DNA of 19,007 nt from the NCBI GenBank assembly GCA_902798605.1, contig CADBXH010000100.1:1-19007 (forward strand), in the 5' to 3' direction. The notes below the pieces were generated by a model, which did no database searches, was not told the origin of the DNA, and saw only the letters and a list, made by a program, of their open reading frames with translations. Source of the DNA: an uncultured Ruminococcus sp. (GTDB taxonomy: Bacteria; Bacillota_A; Clostridia; Oscillospirales; Acutalibacteraceae). Shown piece after piece: positions 7,456 through 15,555 of the stretch. How positions within the stretch are numbered: the stretch's first letter is position 1; each line of letters starts with the position of its first letter. The position numbers were made by a program, and so were the translations under genes.

Positions 7456-8721
7456 TTAAACCTTTCCCGGGTCAACGATATAGCCGGCTATGGCGCTTGC
7501 CGCTGCCGTTGCCGGGCTCGCGAGGTAAACCTCGCTGTCAACGTGACCCATTCTGCCCACAAAGTTGCGGTTTGTGGTGGAGATAGCTCTCTCGCCTGCC
7601 GCAAGAACGCCCATATGTCCGCCGAGGCAGGGACCGCAGGTCGGGGTGGAAACTACCGCGCCGGCGTTGATGAATATGTCGAACAGACCCTCGTGCATAG
7701 CCTGCAGCCAGATCTTCTGGGTTCCGGGGATAACGATGCAGCGAACGCCCTTGGCGAGCTTTTTGCCTGCCATTATCTTTGCAGCGGCTCTGAGGTCGGA
7801 GATCCTGCCGTTGGTGCAGGAGCCGATAACGCACTGGTCGATCTTGACCTCATTCTCGCCGATCTCGTCGACTGTTCTTGTGTTCTCGGGAAGGTGAGGA
7901 AAGGCTACGGTAGGTCTGATCTCGCTGAGGTCGATGGTGTATTCCTCGTCGTACTCCGCGTCCTCGTCCGCAACGTATTCCACGGGAGTGCCCTGATATC
8001 TGCCGTCGCAGTACTCGCGGGTGATGTCGTCCACCGGGAAGATACCGTTCTTTGCTCCCGCTTCGATAGCCATATTCGCGATGCAGAGACGGTCGTCGAT
8101 ATTGAGGTGCTTAACGCCCTCGCCCGAAAATTCCATTGATTTATAAAGCGCGCCGTCAACGCCGATCTTGCCGATGATGTGGAGTATCACGTCCTTGCCG
8201 CATACGTGACCCTGAGGCTTGCCGACAAGGTTGAATTTGATAGCGGACGGTACCTTGAACCAAGCCTTGCCGCTGATCATACCCGCCGCCATATCGGTAG
8301 AGCCTACGCCCGTTGAGAAAGCTCCCAAAGCGCCGTAGGTGCAGGTGTGCGAGTCCGCGCCGATGCACAGACAGCCGGGGCCTACCAGACCGATCTCGGG
8401 CAGAAGCGCGTGCTCGATGCCCATTGTGCCGACGTCCATAAAGTTTTTGATGTCGTACTTATTCGCAAAATCTCTTGTCTGCTTGACAATGGTCGCCGCC
8501 TTGATGTCCTTGTTGGGCGTAAAATGATCCATTATCATAGCGATTTTTGTATTGTCAAAAACCGATGTTGCTCCGTTTTCTTCAAATACATTGATAGCCA
8601 CGGATGAGGTGACCTCGTTGCCGAGCACCAGATCCAGCTTGGCGTTGATAAGCTGACCTGCCTTTACCTCGTCAAGTCCCGCGTGGGCGGCGAGGATCTT
8701 TTGCGACATAGTCATACCCAT
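7456..8721 (-). CDS. leuC: 3-Isopropylmalate dehydratase large subunit
   Basis: Large, [4Fe-4S]-bearing subunit of isopropylmalate isomerase; 421 aa, the size of the shorter archaeal/clostridial LeuC type. Cluster ligands appear as C302 in GSCTNGR and C362-x2-C365 in TCGPCLGG; substrate-loop motifs include GADSHT (121-126) and DHFTPN (65-70). The frame is open back to 8958, but the ATG at 8721 is chosen: it has CAGGAGTG a few nt upstream, and the extra residues beyond it do not look like LeuC. An in-frame ATG at 8715 is possible. First gene of leuC-glycosyltransferase-leuD, from its own promoter at 8775-8803. Annotations in this family often blur with aconitase or homoaconitase; the leuD partner settles it. 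A 198-aa antisense frame at 7543-8139 is a shadow. Confidence 0.96.
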   Translation of the reverse strand: MGMTMSQKILAAHAGLDEVKAGQLINAKLDLVLGNEVTSSVAINVFEENGATSVFDNTKIAMIMDHFTPNKDIKAATIVKQTRDFANKYDIKNFMDVGTMGIEHALLPEIGLVGPGCLCIGADSHTCTYGALGAFSTGVGSTDMAAGMISGKAWFKVPSAIKFNLVGKPQGHVCGKDVILHIIGKIGVDGALYKSMEFSGEGVKHLNIDDRLCIANMAIEAGAKNGIFPVDDITREYCDGRYQGTPVEYVADEDAEYDEEYTIDLSEIRPTVAFPHLPENTRTVDEIGENEVKIDQCVIGSCTNGRISDLRAAAKIMAGKKLAKGVRCIVIPGTQKIWLQAMHEGLFDIFINAGAVVSTPTCGPCLGGHMGVLAAGERAISTTNRNFVGRMGHVDSEVYLASPATAAASAIAGYIVDPGKV

Positions 8722-8774
8722 AGTTATCACTCCTGTTATAATTTTTACGTCAATCAGTATTCTGCAACTATATA

Positions 8775-8803
8775 AGTATACTATAAATACTCGGTTAATA
8801 CAA
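8775..8803 (-). promoter_or_regulatory. Promoter for the leuC operon
   Basis: Minus strand: TTGTAT (8803-8798), 17-nt spacer, TATACT (8780-8775). The predicted start near 8768 leaves a leader of about 47 nt, too short for a T-box or a leader-peptide attenuator. Leucine control, if any, must act elsewhere. Confidence 0.65.
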
Positions 8804-8849
8804 GCGTTGTTTTTTGCCGAAATAAATTTTTTTGAAAAAAGTTTTTTAA

Positions 8850-8873
8850 AAATTGCACAAAAATGTGCAATTT
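8850..8873. promoter_or_regulatory. Perfect 10-bp inverted repeat in the leuC / 8937 intergenic region
   Basis: AAATTGCACA (8850-8859), AAAA loop, TGTGCAATTT (8864-8873). It sits upstream of both divergent genes, about 50 nt from the leuC -35. It could be an operator or an RNA hairpin; no regulator gene is adjacent. A second, imperfect dyad (GTATT..TGAAAG / CTTTCA.AATAC) lies at 8888-8917. Confidence 0.55.
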
Positions 8874-8936
8874 CCCGCGTTTTGGAAGTATTAGTGAAAG
8901 GGTATCTTTCAAAATACTTATTCCGGAAGTGAAAAT

Positions 8937-9866
8937 ATGAAAAAGACAGGCACACCAAAGGCGTTCAATATTTACTTTGACACATTCGAGCATATAGAAA
9001 TGCTGACTATGGAGCAGAGAGGCGAGCTGTTCACGGCGCTGTATGAGTACGCGATAAACGAGAGGACGACCGAATTTGATAACGGTATGGTAAAAATGGC
9101 GTTCTCATTTATGAAAGCGCAGATAGCCCGTGACTTTGAAAAGTATCGTGAGAAGTGCGAGAAATTAAGAAAAAACATTAATAACCGTTATAACAAAGAT
9201 GAAGCTACAAATGTATACAATTGTAGCCAAAAGGAAGCAGAAGCTACAAATGTATACAATTGTAACCAAGAAGAAAAAGAAGAAGAGAAAGAAAAAAATA
9301 AAGAAAAAAATAAAGAAGAAGAAAAAGAGAAAGAGAAAAAAGAAGAAGAGAAAGAATATAAAAAAGAAGAAGAAAATTTAAAAAATTCTTCTCTCTCTGA
9401 TTCTCTCTCTTCTCGAATAGATTATGATTCTGTTATGTATTCGTACAATCGTATTTGTACTAATTTAAATACGGCTGATAAAATGACTCCAAGCCGCAGA
9501 CAGGCTGTTGATAACGCTGTAAATATCCTCGGCGATACTGCTTTTGAGGAGCTGTTTGAGCGCGTGCAAAGCTCCGACTTTTTGTCGGGCAGGAACGGCA
9601 AATGGTACGGCTGTAACTTTGACTGGATATTAAAGCCCGAGAATTTGAAAAAGATACTCTCGGGAGCGTACGACAACCCCGCGCCCAAGCCCGAGCCGCA
9701 CGAGGAGTACAAGCCGTATCACGACCGCTCCAAAAGAAATACGAGCTACGACATTAACGAGCTAAAAAAGATAGATACGCTTGACTTTATGGACGAGCCC
9801 GGCTGGGAAGAAAGGGCGTTCGCCTCAGCCGATGAACAAAATACAGGCTGGGACGTACCGTTTTAA
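8937..9866 (+). CDS. DUF6291-like protein, phage replication-type
   Basis: 309 aa. The N-terminal domain (about 8-80; [22 protein letters not shown]) resembles DUF6291 proteins, often encoded by phages and integrative elements near replication genes. A middle region (about 88-150) is low complexity: a duplicated [10 protein letters not shown] segment, then nearly all Lys and Glu, probably a charged flexible or coiled stretch. The C-terminal part (about 160-245; [25 protein letters not shown]) looks like the tail found in phage replisome-organiser or helicase-loader proteins. Function is not proven. GGAAGTGA precedes the ATG at 8937. No other phage gene is nearby, so it may be a remnant or a domesticated gene. 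A lysine-only frame at 9199-9381 is an artefact of the AAG/GAA-rich DNA. Confidence 0.65.
   Translation: MKKTGTPKAFNIYFDTFEHIEMLTMEQRGELFTALYEYAINERTTEFDNGMVKMAFSFMKAQIARDFEKYREKCEKLRKNINNRYNKDEATNVYNCSQKEAEATNVYNCNQEEKEEEKEKNKEKNKEEEKEKEKKEEEKEYKKEEENLKNSSLSDSLSSRIDYDSVMYSYNRICTNLNTADKMTPSRRQAVDNAVNILGDTAFEELFERVQSSDFLSGRNGKWYGCNFDWILKPENLKKILSGAYDNPAPKPEPHEEYKPYHDRSKRNTSYDINELKKIDTLDFMDEPGWEERAFASADEQNTGWDVPF
9201..9269 (+). repeat. Tandem 30-bp repeat inside the DUF6291-like gene
   Basis: Two 30-bp units (9201-9230 and 9240-9269), identical but for one G/A change, separated by 9 nt. They encode EATNVYNC followed by SQ or NQ. They lead directly into a long GAA/AAA/AAG purine tract (about 9270-9390) that could expand or contract by slippage. 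Confidence 0.85.
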
Positions 9867-9876
9867 ATGGAGAATT

Positions 9877-10320
9877 GTAGGGGCGAGCATTGCTCGCCCG
9901 CGAGATACGCACACCATTGGTTGTGACCCCGCCCGCAAAAAAACACTAACCTTTCCTTAACATCGTAGGGGAGCACCCATGTGAAATTCCCCTGACAGGG
10001 CAATGTCGTCAACTTAAGAAATAATCGCATACTTTTCCTTGCCATTGTAGGGGAGCACCCGCGTGTGCTCCCGAGGGCGTTCAATCATACTTTGGTGAAC
10101 ATTCGTCTGGTTCTCGCGGGCGGACACATGGGTCCGCCCCTACGAAAAACCTTAAGTTGACGACATTGCCTGACAGGGGAAATGTCGCGGAGCGACAAAA
10201 GGGTTGCCGCCCGGCTACGGGCTCCCGAAGGCGGTCAGCTTGAGTTTGATGTTCTGTCAAATCTTTCTGCGCGAACAAACGTTGGTTATCGCGGGCGGAC
10301 ACACGGGTCCGCCCCTACTG
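9877..10320. repeat. Cluster of family A palindromic repeats
   Basis: Contains a hairpin GTAGGGGCGAGC..GCTCGCCC (9877-9899), a GTAGGGGAGCACCC start at 9966, a 97-bp unit at 10047-10143 with imperfect terminal inverted repeats (GTAGGGGAGCAC to GTCCGCCCCTAC), and a closing half unit at 10293-10318 (GGGCGGAC/GTCCGCCCCTAC). The phrase ACCTTTCCTT recurs before several units. Short frames in this region translate to spurious arginine/proline-rich peptides. No gene is seen in 9867-10516. Confidence 0.8.
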
Positions 10321-10347
10321 AAAAAATGAGGCGCTGACGGAAAGAAC

Positions 10348-10408
10348 GCCCCCTCCGCCGCTTTAAAGCGGCACCTCCCCCGAAACAAGTGTCGGGGGAG
10401 GCTTTAAA
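10348..10408 (+). repeat. GC-rich hairpin repeat, family B
   Basis: GCCCCCTCCGCCGC, a CCGCTTTAAAGCGG dyad, then CCTCCCCCGA, AACAAGTG loop, TCGGGGGAGG, ending CTTTAAA. It has the same plan as 5301-5370. It is joined directly to the family A half unit before it, through an ACTGAAAAAATGAGGCG linker that is also present after the copy at 16028-16141. Confidence 0.8.
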
Positions 10409-10409
10409 A

Positions 10410-10508
10410 TAACGGAAAAGTTTATTGTCGGGAATAAAAGTTTTCGTATAACACAAAGCTATCTTCTCGAATTGTGGTGTCGCCACCGCGACGGGGAGGC
10501 TTTAAATC
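10410..10508 (+). repeat. Repeat segment with a truncated family B end
   Basis: Carries TTGTCGGGAATAAAAG, ATCTTCTCGAATTGTGG and GTCGCCACCGCGAC, ending GGGGAGGCTTTAAAT. Closely matching segments in the same orientation occur at 16386-16476, and part of it at 16485-16536. It lies just downstream of the DUF4340 gene stop. Confidence 0.75.
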
Positions 10509-10516
10509 GTTAATCG

Positions 10517-12034
10517 TTATTTTTTGACCAGCTCGTTGAGAGCGTTGACCGTTCTTGTAATATCCGCCTGACGCGAATGACCTTCCGCTCTGCCGTTGAG
10601 CACCGCTGTATACTTGCTGTCCGCGGAGGGATAAAACTCAACCGTATCGGTCGAGCCGTCCTCGGCGTAGGTGTAGGTTATCTTCAGCGCCGGACTGCCC
10701 GAGGGATTTTGGACCTTCGCGTCCGCAAGCTCTATCAAAGAAACCGCTTCATACAAGGTCGAGAAGTTCTCGGTCTGGATCTCCTTGCCGTTGTAGTAAA
10801 CGACTGTGGTCGTCGACTCGGTCTCGGAGCCCTTGTCATCGGTCGTGAGCACGGTTTTTGAGCTCAATTTAAATTCATATTCTTTGCCGCCGGTCGATAT
10901 CTTCATACCCGAGAGCGCGACCATTTTGGGATTGAGCGCGTACTCGCTGACGAGCTTTTCGTAATTCGTTTCGACCCACGGTACCTTTGTCGCCTTCAGT
11001 TTATAGACGACGCTGCCGCCGTCGACCATCAGGTTGACATCGCCCTTGGTGTCGGGCTTTGAGCCGATGAGTGAAACGGTGGCGTCGGGATAGACCGCGG
11101 TCAGCTTTGCAGCGGATTCCGCGAGCCCGAGGTTAACAAGCTGGGTTTGCGACGGGTTCACCATAACCACGCTGTCCGCGAACAAGCCGCGGATACCGCC
11201 CTCGATCAGGCTGGATTCCTTTTCGTTGGCGTAGCACTCAACGGGAGACGTCATTTTGTAAGACGCGTTGACTTTCTCCGAATCGTTGGGAACAAGCTCG
11301 ATTTCATCGGGGATACCTCCGCCCCAAATTTTGATGGAGCTCGCCTTGCTGTTATCGGTATCGGACGCCGAATCGTTTATCGTAAGGCTCATAAGGTCGG
11401 TCAGTCCGAAGTCGAACGCGGCTGCCTTTTCGGAATCAATAAGGTAAACATCGTCGCCGTCGCCGAACTTGATATACGTTCCCGCCTGCTGGGGAGCGTC
11501 ATCGCCCACGATGATGATCGCCTTTGAGTTATCGTTGTATGTAACGGTGGCTGTCGCGCGCGGTTTGTCAAAGCCGAAATCCTCGGAGTTGTCTCCGTTG
11601 TCCTCACCCGCGACTGTTGAAAAATCTATGGCTGCCGAAGCAGAGGCTATCTGGTCGGGTACACCTGCCTGTATCTCGTAGTCCTCGTAACCCTTAACGG
11701 TGTATTCCGTTGCCTTTCCTTTTGGGGTGTTGGAGAGGATATCAACGGTTCCCTTGGCGTTTTCGAGGTGGATGCTTTTAATGTCGGCGGGGTAGTAGCT
11801 GATAAGCGAACCGCTGCCGTTTTGTTCGACCTCGCCCTTGTCGTTTCTTTCAACCGATGCTTGGTGAACGCCCTTTTTGTCGGTGGAGGTCGAGATCTGC
11901 GCCTCGTCAAAGGTGGCGGGATCGGTATCTGAATCTTCTCCGCCGCCCTTGGGGATAAAGATCAGCAACAGCATTACGCCCACAAGCACTACCGCTGCGG
12001 CGATTATTATTAACAGGACTTTTTTATTTTTCAT
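10517..12034 (-). CDS. DUF4340 domain-containing membrane-anchored protein
   Basis: 505 aa. An N-terminal signal-anchor helix (about 5-28) follows a lysine-rich start; the rest is extracytoplasmic. Features typical of DUF4340: the FGFDKPRATATVTYNDN segment (about 173-189) followed by VGDDAPQQAGTYIKFGDGDDVYLID, with a related arrangement later in the chain, suggesting repeated beta-rich units. Biochemical function is unknown; in many genomes these proteins are encoded with GldA/F/G-like ABC components, as here. Start ATG at 12034 overlaps the upstream stop by one base (TAATG), and its ribosome binding site AGGAGG lies inside the last codons of the GldG-like gene, so the two are translationally coupled. 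It is the last gene of a four-gene operon; no clear intrinsic terminator follows, only repeat sequence. No lipobox cysteine is seen. Confidence 0.85.
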   Translation of the reverse strand: MKNKKVLLIIIAAAVVLVGVMLLLIFIPKGGGEDSDTDPATFDEAQISTSTDKKGVHQASVERNDKGEVEQNGSGSLISYYPADIKSIHLENAKGTVDILSNTPKGKATEYTVKGYEDYEIQAGVPDQIASASAAIDFSTVAGEDNGDNSEDFGFDKPRATATVTYNDNSKAIIIVGDDAPQQAGTYIKFGDGDDVYLIDSEKAAAFDFGLTDLMSLTINDSASDTDNSKASSIKIWGGGIPDEIELVPNDSEKVNASYKMTSPVECYANEKESSLIEGGIRGLFADSVVMVNPSQTQLVNLGLAESAAKLTAVYPDATVSLIGSKPDTKGDVNLMVDGGSVVYKLKATKVPWVETNYEKLVSEYALNPKMVALSGMKISTGGKEYEFKLSSKTVLTTDDKGSETESTTTVVYYNGKEIQTENFSTLYEAVSLIELADAKVQNPSGSPALKITYTYAEDGSTDTVEFYPSADSKYTAVLNGRAEGHSRQADITRTVNALNELVKK

Positions 12035-13674
12035 TATTTATTCCTCCTGCGGATCCACATCACAAAACCGATTATCACTATGGCGAGCGGAAGCACTATA
12101 ACAAAAATTATCAGCATGGCGTTGGCTGTTGATTTGTCTGTTATGCCGAGCTCTTTGTTTTCAAAAGATTTGCTCTCGATGGTAACGCTGTTGTCGCCCT
12201 TGTCGCTTATGGTGTTAAATACATTTATAAGGAAAGAAGAATTATTGAAGCTGTTGATTGCCATAGATTCCTTGCCAAACATTTTATCGGAACCAAAAAC
12301 GATGACGCTTGACTTGCTGTCATTGCCGCTCTTGACACTCTCAGCCGCAACTGAAATCTTCTCGCCCTTTATTGCTTCCTTATAATCCCAATCCTCGGGA
12401 GCGTTGTACGGCTTTATTCCCGCTTTGTCTGTAGAGTCAAGGAGCGAATGAGCGGTGTTTTCGTCATTGATCGTGATACCGCGCGACTGGAGAGCCACAA
12501 CGGGGATATCGGGATTTTTGAGGTTTTCTGTATAGTATTCGGTGTAGTCGGTGATAAACGCGAATTCCGACACACCGTTGAGCAGGTGATCCTGGCTTGT
12601 CTCAAACACAAAGCCGTCGCTCAAAGTAAGCTTCCATTCCTCAAGAAAAGCGCTGAGATTAGGCGTAGTTGTGTTGGTGGAATTCGGAATATAAATAAGT
12701 GTTCTGCCGTATTTTCCGCCGTTTTCGAGCCAATTCGATACCTTCTTGATAGCGTCTTCGTCATAATCGACCGCGGGCGCGTAAATCACAACGAACTTTG
12801 CGTCCTCGTCGATATTAGTCTTGAGGAGTGAAACCTCGTTGACCTGATAAGCGTTATCTGTAAGCAGGGTCTTGATTGCTGAATAATCGCCCTCCTGGTT
12901 ACCCGTAAGAATATCTACGGTCACCTTGTTCTCGGTGGTAACATTAAGGATAGCCGCAACGACCGCCTGCTCGATTTTTGTTCCGGTAAAGTTATAATAT
13001 CCGTATTCCGCATACTGCTCATCATAATCAAAGCATTCTTCGAGCGTCAGCGCCTTGTACCGGTCATCACATTCAACAAGCGCGACGTTTTTCTTTGAGG
13101 TCCAGTCAACATTACTGTACTTTTTGGTAAATGCCGGGTCGTCGACGATATTCTTATATTGTACCTTCAGCTTGCCGTTTGATGCGCTCTCCATTTTTTC
13201 AAGCAGATTCTTTGCCTGAACAAAGTACTCGCCGTTTTTGACGAAATCGTCCTCCGGAGTGAGGATATAAATATCAACATCCTTTTCGAGGTGCGACAAA
13301 TAATCCACCGTATCCTCGTTTAGCTCATAAGCCTGGTTTGCCGTAAAGTCAACCTTCAGGTTCGGAAAACGACCGACAAGCAGGTTTACAACCACATTGA
13401 GCACAATGACCAGCGCAATGGTTATGATGACTATCAGCGTCGCTATTGCGCCGTAGCGCGCCTTCCTTGATTTCAGGAATTCTTTTAGGCTGCGCTTTTC
13501 TTTGGTCTTCGTTTTTAAATTATTATTTTTCTTGGTATTATCTTTGTTTTTTGAGGTTTCTTTCGCCTTGGTTTTTTCCTTCGATTTTTTTGTATCTTTA
13601 GCTTTTGAAGCCTCTTTTTCTACCGTCTTTTCGGCAGTTTTTTCAGTTTCCATTTTTGTTTTTTTATCTTCCAC
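12034..13674 (-). CDS. GldG-like ABC transporter auxiliary protein
   Basis: 546 aa with the GTG start at 13674, chosen because AAGGAGGTG lies 6-7 nt upstream; the frame opens earlier, but that would overlap the permease gene. The first about 72 residues are almost entirely Lys, Glu, Thr and Ser, a charged cytoplasmic tail. A transmembrane helix follows at about 76-101, then a large extracytoplasmic region resembling the GldG/ABC_transp_aux (IFT52/GIFT-like) domain: DIYILTPEDD, the KVTVDILTGNQEGDY segment, and LLNGVSEFAF. A second helix near the C-terminus (LIIFVIVLPLAIVIIGFVMW) ends in RRRNK. In gliding Bacteroidetes GldG works with GldA and GldF; in Firmicutes the role is unknown. The gene lies 13 nt after the permease stop and overlaps the DUF4340 start. 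The long charged tail is unusual. Assignment is good, function open. Confidence 0.85.
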   Translation of the reverse strand: MEDKKTKMETEKTAEKTVEKEASKAKDTKKSKEKTKAKETSKNKDNTKKNNNLKTKTKEKRSLKEFLKSRKARYGAIATLIVIITIALVIVLNVVVNLLVGRFPNLKVDFTANQAYELNEDTVDYLSHLEKDVDIYILTPEDDFVKNGEYFVQAKNLLEKMESASNGKLKVQYKNIVDDPAFTKKYSNVDWTSKKNVALVECDDRYKALTLEECFDYDEQYAEYGYYNFTGTKIEQAVVAAILNVTTENKVTVDILTGNQEGDYSAIKTLLTDNAYQVNEVSLLKTNIDEDAKFVVIYAPAVDYDEDAIKKVSNWLENGGKYGRTLIYIPNSTNTTTPNLSAFLEEWKLTLSDGFVFETSQDHLLNGVSEFAFITDYTEYYTENLKNPDIPVVALQSRGITINDENTAHSLLDSTDKAGIKPYNAPEDWDYKEAIKGEKISVAAESVKSGNDSKSSVIVFGSDKMFGKESMAINSFNNSSFLINVFNTISDKGDNSVTIESKSFENKELGITDKSTANAMLIIFVIVLPLAIVIIGFVMWIRRRNK

Positions 13675-13687
13675 AGCGCACACCTCC

Positions 13688-14431
13688 TTAGCTCCAGCGT
13701 CTCCTGTCAAGCGCGCGCACCGTAAAGAAGAGGAACAGCGCTGTCACGCTCAAAAAGAATACAACGTCAACTATGCTGAGTATGCCGTACGTGAAATTCT
13801 CGTAATAGCTCAGGAAGTTGATTTTGTCGATTAAAGATTTTATCATAGCACCTGTGATCGTTATCCCTGTGATTGTGATAATAGTACCATCCGAGATAAG
13901 ACTTATAAGGTAGTTCATCATACTGATGACAAGTCCTACACCCATACCAATGACTGCCGCGATGACCATACTTTCGGTGAGTACCGAAATAAACACATTT
14001 ATTGCGATAAGCGCGGAACCCAAAAGCAACATTCCTAAGAATGTGCAAAGGATGACCGACCACTCGGGAGTGACAAAAAACGCGATCACAACAGCATAAA
14101 CAAGGAAGATGCAGCAGCAGATGAAGTAGAGTAAAAAGGCTCCTAAATACTTGCCGAGCACGATCTCCGTAAGACTTGTCGGGGCGGTGAGCAGGGCTTG
14201 GTCTGTCTTCTGCTTTTTTTCCTCGGCAAAGGTCTTCATTGTGAGTATGGGTATTAAAAACAGAACTATGTAGAACATATTTCCGAACACGTATGAAAGG
14301 CTTGAAGAGTTGGCGGAAATGCAGTAATAATTAAAGAACAAACCCGAGAAGAAAAAGAAAATCGCCATTACGACATACGCGGTCGCCGAGCCGAAATACG
14401 CGCTGAGTTCTCGCTTTAGTATTGCGCTCAT
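13688..14431 (-). CDS. ABC-2 type transporter permease (GldF-like)
   Basis: 247 aa with six hydrophobic segments (about 17-37, 50-66, 96-120, 126-150, 155-180, 217-238). Membrane component of the ABC complex whose ATPase is encoded directly upstream. Typical for GldF/NosY-like permeases is the cytoplasmic stretch EEKKQKTDQALLTAPTSLTE (70-89) after the second helix, just before LGKYLGA. SD AGAGGAGGT precedes the ATG at 14431, which overlaps the ATPase stop by 4 nt (ATGA). Substrate unknown. A 98-aa frame at 13767-14063 on the same strand is a shadow. Confidence 0.9.
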   Translation of the reverse strand: MSAILKRELSAYFGSATAYVVMAIFFFFSGLFFNYYCISANSSSLSYVFGNMFYIVLFLIPILTMKTFAEEKKQKTDQALLTAPTSLTEIVLGKYLGAFLLYFICCCIFLVYAVVIAFFVTPEWSVILCTFLGMLLLGSALIAINVFISVLTESMVIAAVIGMGVGLVISMMNYLISLISDGTIITITGITITGAMIKSLIDKINFLSYYENFTYGILSIVDVVFFLSVTALFLFFTVRALDRRRWS

Positions 14432-15384
14432 TTTTTCTTACCTCCTCTGTTGTCTGAATTTTGTGTCAGCTTAAGGAACATATCCTCGAGCGTTTCGTCG
14501 CCCGACTGCATCTCGAGTATCGGGGCGTCTATCCTTACCATTGCGCTGAAAACATCCTTGCGGATATCCTCGTCCTTTGAGTAAGAAATGCTGTATTTGA
14601 CAGAGCCGTTTGAAAAACTGCGAACCTTTTCCGCCTTTTTTACACCGGGGATCTTTTTGAGCTCAGCCAAAACATCGCTCGATTTACTGTCAACTATGAG
14701 CGAGAGCTTCTTTTTGCCCGAGAAGGACTGCGAGAGCTCGTCGGTCTTGCCGTCGGCTACTATTTTTCCGTTTGAGATAACGATCACCCTTTCGCAGGTC
14801 GCCGAGATCTCGGACAGCACGTGAGAAGAAAAGATGACCGTGTGCTTTTTGCCGAGGCTCCTGATGAGCTTTCTGAACTCGATGATCTGGTTTGGGTCAA
14901 GTCCTACCGTCGGTTCGTCCAGTATAAGCACCGGCGGATTGCCGAGCAGTGCCTGAGCAAAGCCCACTCGCTGGCGGTAACCCTTTGACAAATTCTTGAT
15001 TATCCTGCCGCCCTTGCCTTTTATGCCGACGATGCGCATTACCTCGTCTATATGCTCCTTTTTGGGGAGCTTGACCTTTTTGAGCTCAAACATAAACTCA
15101 AGGTATTTGCGTACCGTCATATCGGGATAAAGCGGCGGGACCTCGGGCAGGTAGCCGATTTTTTGCTTTGCCTTTTTCGGCTCCTCCAATATCTCGTGAC
15201 CGTCTATGGTAACGGTTCCCGAGGTCGATGAAATATATCCTGTGATTATGTTCATCGTGGTTGATTTTCCGGCGCCGTTCGGACCCAAAAAGCCCAAGAC
15301 CTCTCCGGAATCAACGCTGAAGCTGATGTTGTCAACAGCCTTTAGTTTTCCGTAGCGCTTTGTAAGGTTTTTGACCTCGATCAT
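14428..15384 (-). CDS. ABC transporter ATP-binding protein (GldA-like)
   Basis: 318 aa. Powers the Gld-like complex. Walker A GPNGAGKST (34-42), signature LSKGYRQR (132-139, a variant of LSGGQ common in this branch), Walker B VLILDEP (152-158), D-loop GLDP, H-loop SSHVLSE (186-192, His188). A C-terminal extension (about 225-318) after the ATPase core is typical for the NatA/GldA-type subunits. The ATG at 15384 is preferred over an in-frame GTG at 15393, because AAGGAG lies 8 nt before the ATG and overlaps the GTG region. First gene of the operon; its stop overlaps the permease start. Confidence 0.93.
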   Translation of the reverse strand: MIEVKNLTKRYGKLKAVDNISFSVDSGEVLGFLGPNGAGKSTTMNIITGYISSTSGTVTIDGHEILEEPKKAKQKIGYLPEVPPLYPDMTVRKYLEFMFELKKVKLPKKEHIDEVMRIVGIKGKGGRIIKNLSKGYRQRVGFAQALLGNPPVLILDEPTVGLDPNQIIEFRKLIRSLGKKHTVIFSSHVLSEISATCERVIVISNGKIVADGKTDELSQSFSGKKKLSLIVDSKSSDVLAELKKIPGVKKAEKVRSFSNGSVKYSISYSKDEDIRKDVFSAMVRIDAPILEMQSGDETLEDMFLKLTQNSDNRGGKKK

Positions 15385-15435
15385 ATGCCTCACTCCTTAT
15401 AAAAGTTTCGACTAACCATATTTTTGACCATATTA

Positions 15436-15444
15436 ATATTACCA
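15436..15444 (-). promoter_or_regulatory. Possible extended -10 for the Gld-like ABC operon
   Basis: Minus strand TGG followed by TAATAT (15444-15436), about 50 nt before the ATPase ATG. The -35 region (TATCCA at 17 nt) is poor. Proposed from the extended -10 and the AT-rich context only. Confidence 0.35.
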
Positions 15445-15504
15445 CAAAACATATCGTTTGGATAGTGCTTTTTTTATTTTTTTCAAAAATTTTTCACAAT
15501 GTGC

Positions 15505-15533
15505 GAATGATCGGCCGCTTCTCGGGGATGATA
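15505..15533 (+). promoter_or_regulatory. Sigma-G-like forespore promoter for spoVAE
   Basis: GAATG (15505-15509), 17-nt spacer, GATGATA (15527-15533), against the Bacillus sigma-G pattern GHATR and CATnHTA. It lies about 22 nt before the spoVAE start. spoVA transcription in Bacillus subtilis depends on sigma G, which agrees. No sigma-A-like boxes are evident here. Confidence 0.5.
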
Positions 15534-15555
15534 AAAACAAAAACGGAGTGATCAT

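Noticed and set aside
7543..8139. 198-codon frame antisense to leuC
   Set aside because: It mirrors the codon structure of leuC, with no ribosome binding site and no protein-like motifs.
8722..8768. T-box or leucine leader-peptide attenuator before leuC
   Set aside because: The predicted leader is only about 47 nt, with no run of Leu codons and no T-box sequence.
9199..9381. 60-codon frame encoding almost only lysine
   Set aside because: It is an alternative frame of the purine tract in the DUF6291-like gene.
8937..9866. Prophage
   Set aside because: Only one phage-type gene is present, with housekeeping genes and repeats on both sides. No integrase, structural or lysis genes are visible.
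10081..10302. Short frames in repeat islands (also 9863-10084, 10286-10486, 16044-16238, 16329-16643) with Arg/Pro/Cys-rich products
   Set aside because: They are translations of palindromic repeats, recur with the repeat, and have no plausible ribosome binding sites.
9877..10510. CRISPR array
   Set aside because: Repeat units are irregularly spaced, differ in length and form paired hairpins. There are no uniform spacers and no cas genes.
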